Shown: positions 8,073 to 16,368 of the stretch, one piece after another
Position numbering within the stretch: position 1 is the stretch's first letter
Layout of the letters: every line of letters starts with the position of its first letter
Assembly (NCBI RefSeq): GCF_023544865.1
Contig: NZ_JAMJFX010000020.1
Location: forward strand, 1-64,000
Direction of reading: 5' to 3'
DNA length: 64,000 bases
From: Phaeovulum molybdatiresistens
GTDB taxonomy: Bacteria > Pseudomonadota > Alphaproteobacteria > Rhodobacterales > Rhodobacteraceae
Made by a program: the position numbers and the translations under genes
Notes under the pieces: model-generated
Database searches by the model: none
Told to the model about the DNA's origin: nothing
The model's input: the letters and a program-made list of their open reading frames with translations, nothing else

Positions 8073-8408
8073 TCAGCCGGCGTTGGCGGCAGGCTCGGTC
8101 TTGCTCAGAACCTGGACGACGGTGGATTTCACCACGCGCACCTTGACGCCCTGAGCGATTTCCACTTCCAGCTCGCCATCTTCGCGCACATGGGTCACCT
8201 TGCCGATGATGCCGCCCTGCGTCACCACCTGATCGCCCCGGCGCAGCGCCTCGACCATGGCGCGGTGTTCCTTGACCTTCTTTTGCTGCGGACGGATCAG
8301 CAGGAAATACATGATCACGAAGATCAGGATCAGCGGGATGAACTGGCCGAAGGCAGCGGCGCCACCGGCGCCACCGGCGGCCTGGGCAAAAGCGGGGGAT
8401 GCGAACAT
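8073..8408 (-). CDS. yajC: Preprotein translocase subunit YajC
   Basis: A 111-residue protein with one membrane helix (about 23-42, FIPLILIFVIMYFLLIRPQQKK) ending in the typical RPQQKK cytoplasmic boundary, then a small beta domain with GDQVVTQGGIIGKV. It associates with SecDF. It is the first gene of the long minus-strand run down to ccmG, so its upstream 216-bp gap (8409-8624) probably holds the promoter of the whole sec-ccm block. No clear promoter box is visible to me. Confidence 0.95.
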   Translation of the reverse strand: MFASPAFAQAAGGAGGAAAFGQFIPLILIFVIMYFLLIRPQQKKVKEHRAMVEALRRGDQVVTQGGIIGKVTHVREDGELEVEIAQGVKVRVVKSTVVQVLSKTEPAANAG

Positions 8409-8624
8409 GGGTTTTCCTCTGTCGTTTTCTTGTCGTTAGGGGCGGTCTTGCGGTTGCCCAGTCAGCGGCCCGCGACCGGCCCGTCAATCCGGCGGCACCC
8501 TAGCCGCCCCCCTGCCCCTTGGCAAGGCATCCAAGGGCATCCGAGGGACCGGCCACAGGCCCGCGCGCGCGCCTTGTGCCAGATAGGAAGCGCGCCGCGC
8601 CACCGCAAGGCGCGAGGGCCCCCA

Positions 8625-9788
8625 TCACCCCACCGGCAGCGCGCGTTCCACCAGCCGGGCAAAGAATGAGGCGCCCAGCGGCGCGGCCTCATCGTTGAAA
8701 TCATAGGCCGGGTGATGCAGCCCCGCGCCGGGCCCCGTGCCCAGGAACAGATAGGCGCCGGGGCGGGCCTGCAGCATGTAGGAAAAATCCTCGGCCCCCA
8801 TCTCGCGGCCCGCATTGTCCTGCACCGCATCCGGCCCCGAGATTTCGCGCGCCACCGCTGCGGCAAAGGCCGCGCGGTCGGGGTCGTTCACAGTGGGCGG
8901 ATAGCCGCGGTCATATTCAATGCGCGCGCTGACGCCATAGGCCGCGGCATGGCCCTGCACGATTTCATGGAACCGCTTCTCGGCCATGTCGCGCACCTCG
9001 GGGGTAAAGGACCGGATCGTGGCGCAGAACCACCCCTCTTCGGGGATGATGTTCGAGGCCGTGCCGGTGTGGATCTGGGTGACGGAAATAACCAGTTCGT
9101 CCAGCGCGAACAGGTTGCGGCTGACGATGGTCTGCAGCGCGCCCACCATGCCGACGATGGCCACGACCGGATCGGTGCAGTCATGCGGCGTGGCCCCATG
9201 CCCGCCCTTGCCAGTCACGTAAACCCAGGCCGTATCGACCGCCGCCATCAAGGGCCCGGGCGTGGTGTGGAAATGTCCCAGCGGCACGTTCGGCGCATTG
9301 TGGATGCCATAGACCTGGGTGATGCCAAAGCGGTCCATGATGCCTTCGCGCACCATCACCTCACCGCCGCCGCCCTCTTCCTCGGCGGGTTGAAAGATCA
9401 GTGCAACTGTGCCCGCGAAGTTGCGGGTTTCACACAGATATTTTGCCGCGCCCAGCAGCATGGCGGTATGCCCGTCATGGCCGCAGGCATGCATCTTGCC
9501 GGGCCGGGTCGAGGCGTGATCGGCGCCCGTCGTCTCCTCGATCGGCAGCGCGTCCAAGTCGGCGCGCAGGCCGATCACCGGCCCCTCTGCCCGCCCGCGG
9601 ATCAGCGCCACCACCCCCGAGGTCGCGATGCCCTGATGGATCTCATCCACCCCGAAGTCGCGCAGCCGCGCCACGACGAAGGCCGCCGTTTCATGGCAGT
9701 CGAATTCCAGTTCCGGGTGCTGGTGCAGATGGCGTCGCCAGGCGGTCATCTCGGGGGCGAGTGCAGCGATGCGGTTGATCACGGGCAT
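8625..9788 (-). CDS. M20 family metal-dependent amidohydrolase (hippurate hydrolase-like)
   Basis: A 387-residue enzyme of the M20D amidohydrolase group. Metal-site residues are visible: Cys102 and His104 in MHACGHDGH, the EEE run at 136-138, and downstream GAEDFSYML. The group cleaves N-acyl or amide bonds of amino-acid conjugates (hippurate, N-acetyl amino acids, indole-acetyl amino acids); the substrate cannot be told from sequence. The N-terminus LHQHPELEFDCHET is typical. It is divergent from mazG with only about 60 bp between the starts. Confidence 0.88.
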   Translation of the reverse strand: MPVINRIAALAPEMTAWRRHLHQHPELEFDCHETAAFVVARLRDFGVDEIHQGIATSGVVALIRGRAEGPVIGLRADLDALPIEETTGADHASTRPGKMHACGHDGHTAMLLGAAKYLCETRNFAGTVALIFQPAEEEGGGGEVMVREGIMDRFGITQVYGIHNAPNVPLGHFHTTPGPLMAAVDTAWVYVTGKGGHGATPHDCTDPVVAIVGMVGALQTIVSRNLFALDELVISVTQIHTGTASNIIPEEGWFCATIRSFTPEVRDMAEKRFHEIVQGHAAAYGVSARIEYDRGYPPTVNDPDRAAFAAAVAREISGPDAVQDNAGREMGAEDFSYMLQARPGAYLFLGTGPGAGLHHPAYDFNDEAAPLGASFFARLVERALPVG

Positions 9789-9849
9789 TGTGGACTCTTG
9801 TCGTTGGGTCGGGCTAAGCCCAGATCATCCGAAAGCAGGGGCAAGGGCA

Positions 9850-10674
9850 ATGGCGAAACCGATCGACCCGATCATCTTTGACGAAACCGGCGGGGCCGAA
9901 CATCAGATCGCGCGGCTGGCACGGATCATGCAAGCGCTGCGCGACCCGCAGACCGGCTGCCCCTGGGATATCGAGCAGGATTTCGCCTCGATCGCGCCCT
10001 ACACGATCGAAGAGGCGCATGAGGTCGCCGATGCCATCGCGCGCGAAGCCTGGGGGGAACTGGAGGGCGAGCTGGGCGATCTGCTGCTGCAGGTGATCTA
10101 TCACACGCAGATGGGCGCCGAGGCGGGACGGTTCGATCTGGGGTCAGTCACGCGGGCGATCTGCGCCAAGATGGTGGCCCGCCATCCGCATGTCTTCGGC
10201 ACCGACAGCCGCGACAAGACCGCCGCCCAGCAGACCGAGGATTGGGAAAAGATCAAGGCCGCCGAACGCGGCGCCGCGGGCGTGCTGGATGGCGTGGCGC
10301 TGGGGCTGCCGGCGCTGACGCGCGCGCTGAAGCTGCAAAAAAGGGCGGCACGGGTCGGGTTCGACTGGCCGTCCACCGATGAGGTTCTGGCCAAGATCGT
10401 CGAGGAAGCGGGCGAGTTGGTCGAGGCCCGCGAGCGGCTGGGCCCCGAAGCGGTGGCCGAGGAATTCGGCGATCTGATGTTTGTCATGGTGAATCTGGGC
10501 CGGCACCTGGGGGTCGATGCCGAGGCGGCCCTGCGCGCGGCGAATGGCAAATTCACCCATCGGTTCAAGTATATCGAGGATGAACTTCAAGCTATTGGCA
10601 AGGCGCCCGCCGACAGTGACCTGGCGGAAATGGACGCGCTTTGGAACGCCGCCAAGGCGCGCGGCATCCGCTGA
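9850..10674 (+). CDS. mazG: Nucleoside triphosphate pyrophosphohydrolase MazG
   Basis: I place the start at the ATG at 9850 (274 residues), since homologous sequence begins at MAKPIDPIIF and the longer frame upstream runs into the divergent promoter. Two MazG-fold repeats are visible. The first has CPWD at 37-40, EEAHE at 54-58 and E-x-x-D at 74-77. The second has EEAGELVEA and EEFGDLMF near residues 182-205. The enzyme hydrolyses (d)NTPs to monophosphate and pyrophosphate and is linked to nucleotide-pool cleaning and the stringent response. A dispersed repeat follows its stop codon. Confidence 0.94.
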   Translation: MAKPIDPIIFDETGGAEHQIARLARIMQALRDPQTGCPWDIEQDFASIAPYTIEEAHEVADAIAREAWGELEGELGDLLLQVIYHTQMGAEAGRFDLGSVTRAICAKMVARHPHVFGTDSRDKTAAQQTEDWEKIKAAERGAAGVLDGVALGLPALTRALKLQKRAARVGFDWPSTDEVLAKIVEEAGELVEARERLGPEAVAEEFGDLMFVMVNLGRHLGVDAEAALRAANGKFTHRFKYIEDELQAIGKAPADSDLAEMDALWNAAKARGIR

Positions 10675-10676
10675 GG

Positions 10677-10730
10677 CCGGGGGCTGCGCGCCCCCGGACC
10701 CCCCGGAGTATTTCGGCCAAGAAGAAGGGG
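10677..10730 (+). repeat. Dispersed intergenic repeat, GAAGAAG type, after mazG
   Basis: A GC-rich hairpin (GGGGGCTGCGCGCCCCC) is followed by GGACCCCCCGGAGTATTT and CGGCCAAGAAGAAGGGG. It lies between convergent mazG and the TSUP gene and probably acts as a transcript end or 3' stabiliser. It is one of the fullest copies of the family in the window. Confidence 0.8.
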
Positions 10731-10750
10731 CAATGGCGCGCGGGCAGCGT

Positions 10751-11566
10751 TTAGAACAGCGCCTTGCGCAGCATGTTCAGCGCGACGATGGCCAGAAAGC
10801 CCGCAAAGATGCGTTTCAGCGGCTTGGGGTTGAGCCGGTGTGCCAGCGCCGCGCCCCAGGGTGCGGTGATCGTGGTCATCGCGATCACGATCAGGAAGGC
10901 CGGGACATTGACCGCGCCCAGCGTATAGGGCGGGGCTTGGGGAACCGGGGTGATCAGGAAGGCGATCGCCGCGGGCAGCGCGATGGTGATGCCAAAGCCC
11001 GCCGCCGTCGCCACCGCGCGGTGGATGGCGATGCCATGCAGCGTCATCAGCGGCACCCCGAACGATCCCCCGCCGATGCCCATCAGCACCGACAGAAAGC
11101 CGATGACCGGCGCAATCGCGGCGCGGATCCCGCCCGTGGGCATCTGCGTTCCCAGCCGCCAATCGGCCCGGCCAAAGGCCATGTAAAGCGCGATCAGGAA
11201 CACCAGCACGCCAAAGATCACCTGCAGCGTGGGCGTGCGCAGCTGCGCCACGACCATGACCCCCACCAGCGCGCCGATGGCGATGCCCGGCGCCCAGGCG
11301 CGCAGGATCGACCAATCCACCGCGCCCTTGCGGTGATGGGCCAGCACCGAGCGCGCCGAGGTCACGATGATCGTGGCCAGCGATGTCGCCAGGCACACCT
11401 GCATCAGCTGATCCGAGCCATGGCCCATGCCCTCGAACAGGTAGAAGAAGGCCGGCACCAGAACGATGCCGCCCCCCACCCCCAGAAGGCCCGCCAGCAC
11501 GCCCGCGAAGGCGCCCACCGCCATCAGCGTCAGGACAAGGGGGGCAAGCGTGGCAAGATCGGGCAT
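10751..11566 (-). CDS. TSUP family permease (TauE/SafE type)
   Basis: A 271-residue integral membrane protein with about eight helices. It has the two pseudo-repeat signatures of the TSUP family: LLGVGGGIVLVP near residues 27-38 and LMGIGGGSFGVP near 160-171. Members export sulfite, sulfoacetate or other small organosulfur anions, but the substrate here is unknown. It is a single gene between mazG (convergent) and dusA (same strand, 30 bp upstream), so it may be co-transcribed with dusA. Confidence 0.9.
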   Translation of the reverse strand: MPDLATLAPLVLTLMAVGAFAGVLAGLLGVGGGIVLVPAFFYLFEGMGHGSDQLMQVCLATSLATIIVTSARSVLAHHRKGAVDWSILRAWAPGIAIGALVGVMVVAQLRTPTLQVIFGVLVFLIALYMAFGRADWRLGTQMPTGGIRAAIAPVIGFLSVLMGIGGGSFGVPLMTLHGIAIHRAVATAAGFGITIALPAAIAFLITPVPQAPPYTLGAVNVPAFLIVIAMTTITAPWGAALAHRLNPKPLKRIFAGFLAIVALNMLRKALF

Positions 11567-11595
11567 GGGAATCCTCTGGCGTGTTTCACGCAGCT

Positions 11596-12615
11596 TTAGC
11601 GTGCCGGCAGGACCTGGGCCAGAGCCTTGTCGTAAACCGCAAGATCCGCGCCCTCGCGCGTGGCGCCCTCGGACAGGACGCGCCGCCAGCCGCGCGCGCC
11701 GGGCATGCCGTGGAACAGGCCCAGCATGTGGCGCGTGATCTGATGCAGCCGCCCGCCCGCGGCCAGATGCGCCGCGATATGGGGCTGCATCGCCTGCGCC
11801 ACCGCGAAGGGATCGGCGGGGCTTTCGTCGCCAAACAGGCGCGCATCGGCCTGACCGAGGATATGGAACGGCTCATGATAGGCGGCGCGCCCGATCATCA
11901 CCCCGTCCAGCCCCTGCGCCAGCAGCGCCTCGGCCGCGTCAAGGCTGGTCACCCCACCGTTGAGCGAGATGTGAAGCTGGGGGAATTCCGCCTTCATCCG
12001 CAGCACAAGGTCATGATCCAGCGGCGGGATTTCGCGGTTTTCCCGCGGCGACAGGCCCTGCAGCCAGGCCTTGCGCGCATGGATGATGAAGCGGCTGATG
12101 CCTGCGGCAGCGACCGTGTCCAGAAACCGCGGCAGCACCGTTGCCGGGTCATCGTCATCGACCCCGATGCGGCATTTCACGGTCACCTCGACCGGGCTGT
12201 TGGCGATCATGGCGGAGACGCATTCGGCCACCAGATCGGGCGTCTTCATCAAGACCGCGCCGAAACAGCCCGATTGCACCCGGTCCGACGGGCAGCCGCA
12301 ATTGAGGTTGATCTCATCATAGCCCCAATCAGCCGCGATCGCGGTGGCAGCCGCCAGTTCCGCCGGGTCAGAGCCGCCCAGTTGCAGCGCCACGGGATGT
12401 TCGGCAGGGCTGTAATCCAGCAACTGGGCGCGCTTGCCATGAACGATCGCAGGCGCCGTGACCATTTCGGTGTAAAGCAGCGCATGGCGGCTGATCTGGC
12501 GGTGAAACAGGCGACAGTTGCGGTCGGTCCAATCCATCATCGGCGCCACGGACAGCCGCGCCGCCTGCCGGACCGTGGCCTTGCGGGCCGATGCGTCTTT
12601 CACTGCTGTTGCCAT
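11596..12615 (-). CDS. dusA: tRNA-dihydrouridine synthase, DusA type
   Basis: A 339-residue flavoenzyme of the Dus family that reduces uridine to dihydrouridine in the tRNA D-loop (positions 20/20a for DusA). The N-terminal FMN region has APMMDWTDR, and the mid motif GCPSDRVQSG is clear. The region that normally reads GACLM reads GAVLM here, with a cysteine four residues earlier (Cys117), so the usual catalytic cysteine is shifted or missing. The rest of the family pattern is intact (SLNGG, DGVMIGRAAYHEP). It is followed at 123 bp by a glycosyltransferase gene on the same strand. Confidence 0.93.
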   Translation of the reverse strand: MATAVKDASARKATVRQAARLSVAPMMDWTDRNCRLFHRQISRHALLYTEMVTAPAIVHGKRAQLLDYSPAEHPVALQLGGSDPAELAAATAIAADWGYDEINLNCGCPSDRVQSGCFGAVLMKTPDLVAECVSAMIANSPVEVTVKCRIGVDDDDPATVLPRFLDTVAAAGISRFIIHARKAWLQGLSPRENREIPPLDHDLVLRMKAEFPQLHISLNGGVTSLDAAEALLAQGLDGVMIGRAAYHEPFHILGQADARLFGDESPADPFAVAQAMQPHIAAHLAAGGRLHQITRHMLGLFHGMPGARGWRRVLSEGATREGADLAVYDKALAQVLPAR

Positions 12616-12737
12616 CGTCCTTGCCCCCGGGGCCGCCCTGCTGCCTGATGCGCCCCATTTCGGGCCGCGGGTCTGGCGGGCTTCTAGCCGCGCGGGGGCG
12701 CAAGGTCAAACCCCGGCGGGGGGAACTGCGCCGCCGA

Positions 12738-13802
12738 TCAGGGCGCGGGCGCCGGGCCGATCAGCTTGCGATAGATATCAACCAGCGCCTGCGCCTCGGC
12801 CCGGATGTCGAAATGCGTCAGCGTATGGTGCCGCGCCGCTTGGGCAAAGGCGGACCGGCGCGCGGGATCCGCGATCAGCCCGGCCACCGCGGCGGTGATC
12901 GCCGGGGCCGAGCCGGGGGGCACGACATGGCCGGTTTCCCCTTCGGCGATCAGTTCGCGAAAGGCGCCGACATCGGTGGCCACCACCGGCACACCGCAGG
13001 CCATCGCCTCAAGCGGGGTCAGGCCGAACCCTTCCCAGCGTTGCGGGGCGACATAGATATCCAGCGCGCGATACCATTCGGCCATGTCCCAGACGGGCAC
13101 CTCGCCGGGAAAGACGATCCGGTCCGCCAAGCCCGCCGCGCGCACCCGCGCCTTCAGCCCCGCCAGGAAGGCCTGATCCTTTTCCGTGGCCCGGCCCAGC
13201 ATGACCGCATGGACCGTGTCGAACCGCGCGCACAGATCGATCGCCGCCTCGACGAACAGATCGGTGCCCTTTTGCGCGCGGATGCGGCCATAGCAGCCCA
13301 GGATGATCCCGTCGCGCGGCAGGCCCAGCCGGTCGCGCAAAGCGCCGCGATCGGGGGCCGGGCTGAAGCTGTCGTTGTCGATGCCGTGATAGATCACCTG
13401 CGAGGGCCGTTCCAGATAGGCGGCCGTCTTTTCCGAGGTCGAAACCACCGCATCCATCCGCCCGATCAGCCAGCGCGTCAGCGCGGTGTGATGGCGCTGC
13501 GAGGCCGATGTGAACAAAAGCCGCAGCCGCTTGCGCAGCACATGGCGCAGGACCAGCCCGGCGATCATCTCGACATTGCGCCGCGCATGCCAGACGCGCC
13601 AGCCCGACGGGCCGCGCCGCGACATGGTCAACAGCGACCGGATCGGGATCTGCGGCACCTCGGGCGGCAGGTTGGGGGCGACGGCGGCGATGCGGATCAT
13701 GCCCGCCTGGATCGGCACCAGCCGCACCACGGTGGCGGTCACGCCCGACAGGCGGCGCTTGAAATTCGGGACGATGACGTCAAGGTCGCGGGCATTGGTC
13801 AT
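12738..13802 (-). CDS. GT4-family glycosyltransferase (likely LPS core)
   Basis: A 354-residue glycosyltransferase with a GT-B fold. The C-terminal nucleotide-sugar site reads RWEGFGLTPLEAMACGVPVVATDVG, with the E-x7-E pair of GT4 enzymes. I prefer the ATG at 13802 over one at 13832 because AAAGGTGA lies just upstream of it and it avoids overlapping waaA. Directly following waaA by 4 bp, it probably adds a sugar (possibly mannose) to the lipid A-Kdo core at the cytoplasmic face. It resembles rhizobial LpcC-type core transferases as far as I can judge. Confidence 0.88.
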   Translation of the reverse strand: MTNARDLDVIVPNFKRRLSGVTATVVRLVPIQAGMIRIAAVAPNLPPEVPQIPIRSLLTMSRRGPSGWRVWHARRNVEMIAGLVLRHVLRKRLRLLFTSASQRHHTALTRWLIGRMDAVVSTSEKTAAYLERPSQVIYHGIDNDSFSPAPDRGALRDRLGLPRDGIILGCYGRIRAQKGTDLFVEAAIDLCARFDTVHAVMLGRATEKDQAFLAGLKARVRAAGLADRIVFPGEVPVWDMAEWYRALDIYVAPQRWEGFGLTPLEAMACGVPVVATDVGAFRELIAEGETGHVVPPGSAPAITAAVAGLIADPARRSAFAQAARHHTLTHFDIRAEAQALVDIYRKLIGPAPAP

Positions 13803-13806
13803 CAGG

Positions 13807-15120
13807 TCACCTTTCGGTCTGGTCCGGGCCACCGGGGGGCAGATAGCGGTCGATCAGCGCCAGGGCGGCCGCCGTGGCGCTGGGTTGGGCGCGCAGCACG
13901 GCGCGCGCGGACGCCGTCAGGGCGGCATGGGCCGCGCCGTCCTGCAAGGCGCGCAGATGATCGGCAATATCCTCGGGCGTGGCGGCGGACCGGGCCGCCA
14001 CAGCAGCCGCCAGCTTGGCGTAGATGCCCGCGAAATTGAACACATGCGGGCCGTGGATGACCGCGCAATCCAGCAAGATCGGCTCATAGGGGTTGTGCCC
14101 GCCGACGCGCGCCAGCGATCCGCCCAGAAAACAGATATTGCACAGCCGATACCACAGCCCCATTTCCCCGATCGTATCGGCGATATAGATCGCGGTCTGC
14201 GCATCCGGCAGCTGCCCCGCGGATCGCAGCGCGACCGCCCTGCCCGCTTCGGCCAGCCGCGCGGCCAGCGCGGGGCCGCGTTCGGGGTGGCGCGGGGCGA
14301 TGATCAGCACGGGCGCCTCGGGCCCGGTGCCAAAGGCCAGATCGTGGGCCCGCAGCAGCGGATCTTCCTCGCCCTCATGGGTGGAGGCCGCCAGCCAGCA
14401 GCCCCGCCCCGCCAGCGCCCTGCGCATCCGGTCCAGATCGGCGGGATGGGCGGCGGGGGGCGGCAGTTCCTCTTTCAACGAGCCGCTGACCTGCACCCGC
14501 GCAGCCTCAACCCCCAGATCGCGCATCAGCGCCGCGGTGCCCGCTTCCTGCACCAGAATGGCGTGAAACGGCGCCAGCAGCGCGCGCGCCGTGCGCGGCC
14601 AGCGCCGCCAGCGCGCCGCCGTCCGATCCGACACCCGCGCGTTCAGCAGCAGCATCGGCACCCCGCGCCGGTCGGTTTCCTGTAACAGCCGCGGCCACAG
14701 CTCGCTCTCGATCCAGATCGCCAGATCGGGACGCCAGTGATCCAGAAACCGGCGCACCGCGGCGGGCGTGTCAAAGGGGGAAAACTGATGGATCGCGCGG
14801 TCCGGCAGCCGCGTGGCCAGCAGCTGCGCCGAGGTCAGCGTGGTGCTGGTCACCAGAACGCGGGCGTTTGGCCGGTCAGCCAGCAGCCGGTCGATCAGGC
14901 CCAGGATCGACAGCGTTTCGCCGACGCTGGCGGCGTGAAACCAGATCAACGGCCCCGGGGTGCGCGGGATCGTGCTGATCCCCTGCCGTTCGGCGGCGCG
15001 ATCGGCGCTTTCCTTGCCCTGACACAGGCGGCGGCGCTGCGCCAACCGATAAAGCGGCCCGGCAACGGCGCTGAGGCCGAGATAGGCCCACAGGGCGGGT
15101 GTCCTGGCTTTCATGCGCAT
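13807..15120 (-). CDS. waaA: 3-deoxy-D-manno-octulosonic acid (Kdo) transferase
   Basis: A 437-residue membrane-associated GT30 enzyme. It has an N-terminal hydrophobic segment (about residues 10-26) and the ASVGE motif with the catalytic Glu68. In the C-terminal nucleotide-binding half, APRHPERGP and GGSLARVGGHNPYEP are highly typical. It transfers Kdo from CMP-Kdo to lipid A precursor at the cytoplasmic side of the inner membrane. It pairs with the downstream GT4 gene as a small LPS-core operon. Confidence 0.95.
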   Translation of the reverse strand: MRMKARTPALWAYLGLSAVAGPLYRLAQRRRLCQGKESADRAAERQGISTIPRTPGPLIWFHAASVGETLSILGLIDRLLADRPNARVLVTSTTLTSAQLLATRLPDRAIHQFSPFDTPAAVRRFLDHWRPDLAIWIESELWPRLLQETDRRGVPMLLLNARVSDRTAARWRRWPRTARALLAPFHAILVQEAGTAALMRDLGVEAARVQVSGSLKEELPPPAAHPADLDRMRRALAGRGCWLAASTHEGEEDPLLRAHDLAFGTGPEAPVLIIAPRHPERGPALAARLAEAGRAVALRSAGQLPDAQTAIYIADTIGEMGLWYRLCNICFLGGSLARVGGHNPYEPILLDCAVIHGPHVFNFAGIYAKLAAAVAARSAATPEDIADHLRALQDGAAHAALTASARAVLRAQPSATAAALALIDRYLPPGGPDQTER

Positions 15121-15273
15121 CCCGTCGTTCCGGCTTTGGCAGCCTGCGCAATCTAGGCCCGAGCGGCGGGCGAGGCAACCTTTGCCCCGCCTTAAGAAGG
15201 CCGCGCCCCGGCGTCAACCCGCCGATCACGGCCCGGCCCTTCCCCGTCCCAGCCCGTCCCCGGCCCCGCCTTG

Positions 15274-16368
15274 TTAATGCCCGGCCCAGACCGCGCCGGG
15301 CACAAAGACCTCGCCCCGCGCCAAAAGCCGCGCGGTGCGCAGCACCCCGGCCGAGCGCAGCTGAAAGCCATCCGGTCCGTTGTCGTAATCGACCGTCACA
15401 TCCATCACGCCTGCGGGATGTTCCAGCAGCACCAGCGCGGGCTGACCTTCGGGCGTGGTGAACAGCCCTTCGGCCACGGTGCCCGGCGTCAGCACGCAAG
15501 ATGCCAGACATTGCGAGCCCGTCACCGCCAGCGTCGGGTGGCAGTTCCACGGCATGAAATAGCGCGTGGCGATGGTGCCGCCCGCGCGCGCCGGCGCCAG
15601 CAGGCCGAATTTCGGCGTGACCGATTTCGACACATCGCCCATCCCCATCAGCGCGCCGGCCTGCAGGCGGATCGCCTCCATCCGGGCAAAGAACGCGCGG
15701 TTGGCATCCAGTTCGGCCACGGTTTCATACCCCGTCAGCCCGAAATCCGCCGCGCGGGCGATGACCATCGGCATGGCGACATCCATGCAGGTGACCTCGA
15801 TCCCGTCGATCCGGTCGCGCAGGTTTCCGGTCGGCAACAGCTTGCCGGTGGCCGATCCGACCACATCCATGAAATTCAGATAGATCGGCGCCGCCGTGCC
15901 CGGCACCCCGTCGATCGCGGCGGGGCCGTCATAGCGCATCTGCCCGCCGGGGGTCTGCACCACCGCCTCGACCAGCGCGCCGGTATTGACCGAATGGATG
16001 CGGATGCGCGTGGTGTCGCCGGTGGGCGCGACCAGCCCCATCTCGATCGCGGCGGGGCCCACACCCGACAGGATGTTGCCGCAGGTCGGCTTGAAATCGA
16101 CCAGCCGATCCTCGACCGAGACCTGGGCGAAGAAATAATCGACATCGGCATCCGCCCGGTCGGACCGTGACAGCATCGCGACCTTGGTCGTCACCGCCGC
16201 GCCGCCGCCCAGCCCGTCGATGTTCAGCGGATGGCCCGATCCGGTGACCGCGATCAGCACCTGCGCCAGCGTGTCCAGATCCTGCGGCAGGTCGGCGCGG
16301 TTGAAATACGGCCCGCGCGAGGTGCCCCCGCGCAGAAAGTGAAAGGGCATGGCGGTCTGGGTCATCAC
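15274..16368 (-). CDS. PrpF-family isomerase (4-oxalomesaconate tautomerase-like)
   Basis: A 364-residue protein of the PrpF family, a diaminopimelate-epimerase fold. The first half has FLRGGTSRGPYF and KPTCGNILSGVGPAAIE, containing the first catalytic Cys. The second half has LMGMGDVSKSVTPKFGLL and the later SQCLAS region. Members isomerise double bonds in unsaturated tricarboxylates: 2-methylaconitate (PrpF), 4-oxalomesaconate (GalD) or aconitate. Its start overlaps the stop of the dehydrogenase gene upstream (ATGA), and it sits in the tct operon, pointing to an unsaturated tricarboxylate substrate. The exact substrate is not deducible from sequence alone. Confidence 0.88.
   Translation of the reverse strand: MMTQTAMPFHFLRGGTSRGPYFNRADLPQDLDTLAQVLIAVTGSGHPLNIDGLGGGAAVTTKVAMLSRSDRADADVDYFFAQVSVEDRLVDFKPTCGNILSGVGPAAIEMGLVAPTGDTTRIRIHSVNTGALVEAVVQTPGGQMRYDGPAAIDGVPGTAAPIYLNFMDVVGSATGKLLPTGNLRDRIDGIEVTCMDVAMPMVIARAADFGLTGYETVAELDANRAFFARMEAIRLQAGALMGMGDVSKSVTPKFGLLAPARAGGTIATRYFMPWNCHPTLAVTGSQCLASCVLTPGTVAEGLFTTPEGQPALVLLEHPAGVMDVTVDYDNGPDGFQLRSAGVLRTARLLARGEVFVPGAVWAGH

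Noticed and set aside
12738..13832. Earlier ATG at 13832 as the start of the GT4 gene
   Set aside because: It would overlap waaA by 26 bp and has no ribosome site, whereas 13802 has AAAGGTGA just upstream.
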